In this document: piece by piece, positions 6,096 to 9,024 of the stretch
Position numbering within the stretch: the first letter of the stretch is position 1
Layout: every line of letters starts with the position of its first letter
Assembly: GCA_003218735.1 (NCBI GenBank)
Contig: QHOJ01000061.1
Span: forward strand, 1 to 9,024
Reading direction: 5' to 3'
Source of the DNA: Verrucomicrobiota bacterium
GTDB taxonomy: Bacteria; Verrucomicrobiota; Verrucomicrobiia; Chthoniobacterales; UBA10450
Length of the DNA: 9,024 nt
Notes under the pieces: model-generated
What the model was told of the DNA's origin: nothing
Seen by the model: only the letters and a program-made list of their open reading frames with translations
Databases searched by the model: none
Translations under genes and position numbers: made by a program

Positions 6096-7877
6096 ATGAA
6101 CAAACTCGACACAGCGCGGCAAAAAGAAATTCAGCAGGCGGAAGAACTGCTTTTTGCAGGACCACAGGCGCTCGGATTCGCCAAAGGTCTCTTTCAGGGT
6201 CGTTTCGTTGCCGATTGGGTGATGCCTTATCCGCGCATCCCCGCAGCGCAACAGACAGAGCTGGACAAGTCGCTCGCGGAACTTCGGAAATTTCTCGATG
6301 AACATCTGAATCCTGTAGAAATAGATCGACAAGCGAATATTCCGCGCGAGGTCATCGATGGACTTGGTCGCGTCGGCGTGCTCGGGGCGACCGCGCCAGT
6401 CGAACACGGCGGACTGGGTCTTACACAGATGGCCAACTGCAAACTCCTGGAGGAAATCGGAACGCGCTGCGCCTCAACTTCTGTGTTTGTCAACGCTCAT
6501 CATTCAATCGGCATCCGCGCATTGCTTCTTTTCGGGACGCATTCGCAAAAAGAAAAGTGGTTGCCAAGACTTGTGAACGGGGAACAGCTTGGCGCATTCG
6601 CATTGACCGAGCGTGAAGCCGGCTCCGATGCAGCGAACGTCCAAATGCAAGCGTGTCCAAGCGCGGACGGCTCATATTTTATTTTGAATGGCGAAAAGCG
6701 TTACATCACCAACGCTGCAATTGCGCAAGTTCTGACAGTGATGGCGCGCACGCCCATGCCGGGATCGGACAAAACGGCGATCACGGCATTTCTGGTGACG
6801 CCTGACATGCCGGGATTCACGATATTGGAGGCTCGAATGCCGAAAATGGGAATCCGCGGCACCGCGACGGGCCGCTTCGCCCTGCGCGACGTCAAAGTAC
6901 CGAAAGAAAATATTCTCGGTCCAATGGGCAAAGGTCTGAAAGTGGCGTTGACCGTGCTCGATTTTGGCCGGACAACATTCGGCGCGTGTTGCACAGGTGC
7001 CGCGAAAACTTGTTTGCGCCTGGCCATCGAACATGCGAGCACGCGTAAACAGTTCAACAAAACACTCGGTGAATTTGAGCTCATCAAAAAGAAGATCGCC
7101 CGCATCGCGGCAGGCGCTTACGCAATGGAGGCGATGACCACCACAACGGCGTCCCTTATTGATCGAGGATTGGAAGATTACATGGTCGAAACGGCCATGC
7201 TGAAGGTCTTCACGACCGAGCGGCTTTGGGAAATAATCAACGACACATTCCAGATTTATGGCGGATCCGCCTATTTTGTCGATCTTCCGCTCGAGCGAAT
7301 GCTGCGCGATGCCCGCATCAATCAGATCGGCGAAGGCAGCAACGAAGTGCTCACCTCGTTTATCGCTCTCGTCGGGATGCGCGGACCGGGAATGGAGTTC
7401 AAGGAAATTTACGACACAATGATGAAACCATCGCGCGATCGAATGGGCAAAGCGTGGGCTGCTGGGAAGAACCGCCTCGGCGCGGCCATTCGCATCCCTG
7501 ACGTGCCCGTTCGCAGCGAACAGCTTCGCGCGAGTGCGCGGCAACTCGGGCGCTTGATTTGGCGTTTCAACTTCGCGGTGACTCGCGCGTTGATTACCTA
7601 TCGCGAGCCGATTCTCGACATGCAGCTTGTCCAGGAACGGATCGCTGACGCGGCCATGGATCTTTTTGCCTCGACTTGTGTTCTCAGCCGTTGGGATGCC
7701 GAGCTTCAGTTCGCGCGTCGCAATGGAGATTCAGTCTCCGCCGATGACTCCGCCGCCGATCTTTTTTTACTTCAATCGTTCCGTCGAATTCGCCGCTTTC
7801 TTGGTGAATTGACCGACAATGATGATAAGTCGCTGCTTGCGACAGCAAGATCATTCTTGGATAAGCCACCCAGCTAA
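6096..7877 (+). CDS. Acyl-CoA dehydrogenase, long form with C-terminal extra domain
   Basis: This FAD enzyme catalyses the first step of fatty-acid beta-oxidation, forming the trans-2,3 double bond in acyl-CoA. The 593-residue protein has an N-terminal helical domain (about 50-160). A middle domain carries the signature AFALTEREAGSDAA (167-180) and GEKRYITNA (199-207). The C-terminal helical domain ends in INQIGEGSNEVL with the catalytic base at E413, where very-long-chain enzymes keep theirs. A further 150 residues or so (440-593) form the extra helical domain typical of the VLCAD/ACAD9-like subgroup, which suggests long-chain substrates. The start is supported by ggtgag 8 bases upstream of ATG. 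The stop lies 3 bases before the decayed ilvC, so the two were probably cotranscribed. The physiological chain length and the electron-transfer partner cannot be read from the sequence. Confidence 0.94.
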   Translation: MNKLDTARQKEIQQAEELLFAGPQALGFAKGLFQGRFVADWVMPYPRIPAAQQTELDKSLAELRKFLDEHLNPVEIDRQANIPREVIDGLGRVGVLGATAPVEHGGLGLTQMANCKLLEEIGTRCASTSVFVNAHHSIGIRALLLFGTHSQKEKWLPRLVNGEQLGAFALTEREAGSDAANVQMQACPSADGSYFILNGEKRYITNAAIAQVLTVMARTPMPGSDKTAITAFLVTPDMPGFTILEARMPKMGIRGTATGRFALRDVKVPKENILGPMGKGLKVALTVLDFGRTTFGACCTGAAKTCLRLAIEHASTRKQFNKTLGEFELIKKKIARIAAGAYAMEAMTTTTASLIDRGLEDYMVETAMLKVFTTERLWEIINDTFQIYGGSAYFVDLPLERMLRDARINQIGEGSNEVLTSFIALVGMRGPGMEFKEIYDTMMKPSRDRMGKAWAAGKNRLGAAIRIPDVPVRSEQLRASARQLGRLIWRFNFAVTRALITYREPILDMQLVQERIADAAMDLFASTCVLSRWDAELQFARRNGDSVSADDSAADLFLLQSFRRIRRFLGELTDNDDKSLLATARSFLDKPPS

Positions 7878-7880
7878 AAT

Positions 7881-8798
<918 letters not shown>

Positions 8799-9024
8799 TG
8801 ACGCTGCAACGCTTGGCAGCGCACCACCGCGACCAAACTGATTTTTGCCGGACTTATATTTCTCAGTATCGCCGCCCGATAATTTCAATCGGACTTTCGG
8901 TAGTCGGATCTAACCCCTCGAATCGAGTGCATAGTTGTGGAATGCCAGACGCTATGGTCCTTACGTAGCAGACTTTTATTACCCTTTTCTGGTTAATCTG
9001 CTGTTTTGGCGGCACAACTACGTT
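8799..9024. other. Non-coding end of the window, nothing clear recognised
   Basis: These 226 bases follow the ilvC remnant. A modest 6-bp hairpin, cgctgc (8802-8807) with gcagcg (8816-8821), lies just after the stop and could mark the old transcript end, but no T-run follows directly. The remainder has lower GC content and no protein-like frame, tRNA or convincing promoter. Confidence 0.4.

Noticed and set aside
6672..7544. A 290-codon open frame on the minus strand.
   Set aside because: It lies wholly inside the acyl-CoA dehydrogenase gene, its translation is rich in R, H and C with no domain, and the plus-strand protein is unmistakable.

Overview
The window reads as a chromosomal fragment of a soil-type bacterium, most likely Verrucomicrobiota. 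That placement is from memory of how its ketol-acid reductoisomerase remnant, long class II ribonucleotide reductase and small intergenic peptides look; no search was possible. GC content is moderate and coding is dense on the right half. No mobile element, CRISPR array or integrase was seen.

Left part, minus strand (1-1517): a phosphoribosyltransferase gene runs into an erythromycin-esterase-family gene through a 4-base ATGA overlap. The esterase is broken by a 7-base tandem duplication and also leaves the window at position 1. Positions 1518-2374 look at first like a long non-coding gap. On the minus strand they hold debris of small genes: a fragment ending at 1680, an intact 51-codon reading frame (1851-2006) with a KDAKGGG motif, and a twice-repeated RG(V/I)DLISD remnant. 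A class II tRNA-Ser with anticodon CGA follows at 2375-2461.

Right part, plus strand (2462-8798): a leader of about 340 bases holds a strong inverted-repeat structure and two NrdR-box-like sites exactly 32 bases apart. It precedes nrdJ, the adenosylcobalamin-dependent ribonucleotide reductase (2801-5941). Two perfect hairpins separate nrdJ from an intact long-form acyl-CoA dehydrogenase (6096-7877). Three bases after its stop lies a recognisable but dead ilvC (7881-8798), with four lesions that force five reading-frame segments. The last 226 bases hold no recognisable gene.

Together the intact genes supply deoxynucleotide synthesis that depends on vitamin B12, fatty-acid oxidation and a serine tRNA. 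The branched-chain amino-acid step (ilvC), the esterase and several small genes are decaying. The two long genes, about 4.9 kb, have no frame errors, so the breaks look like real gene loss rather than poor sequence. The most interesting reading is gene erosion in a lineage becoming auxotrophic. No complete novel multi-gene system is visible.
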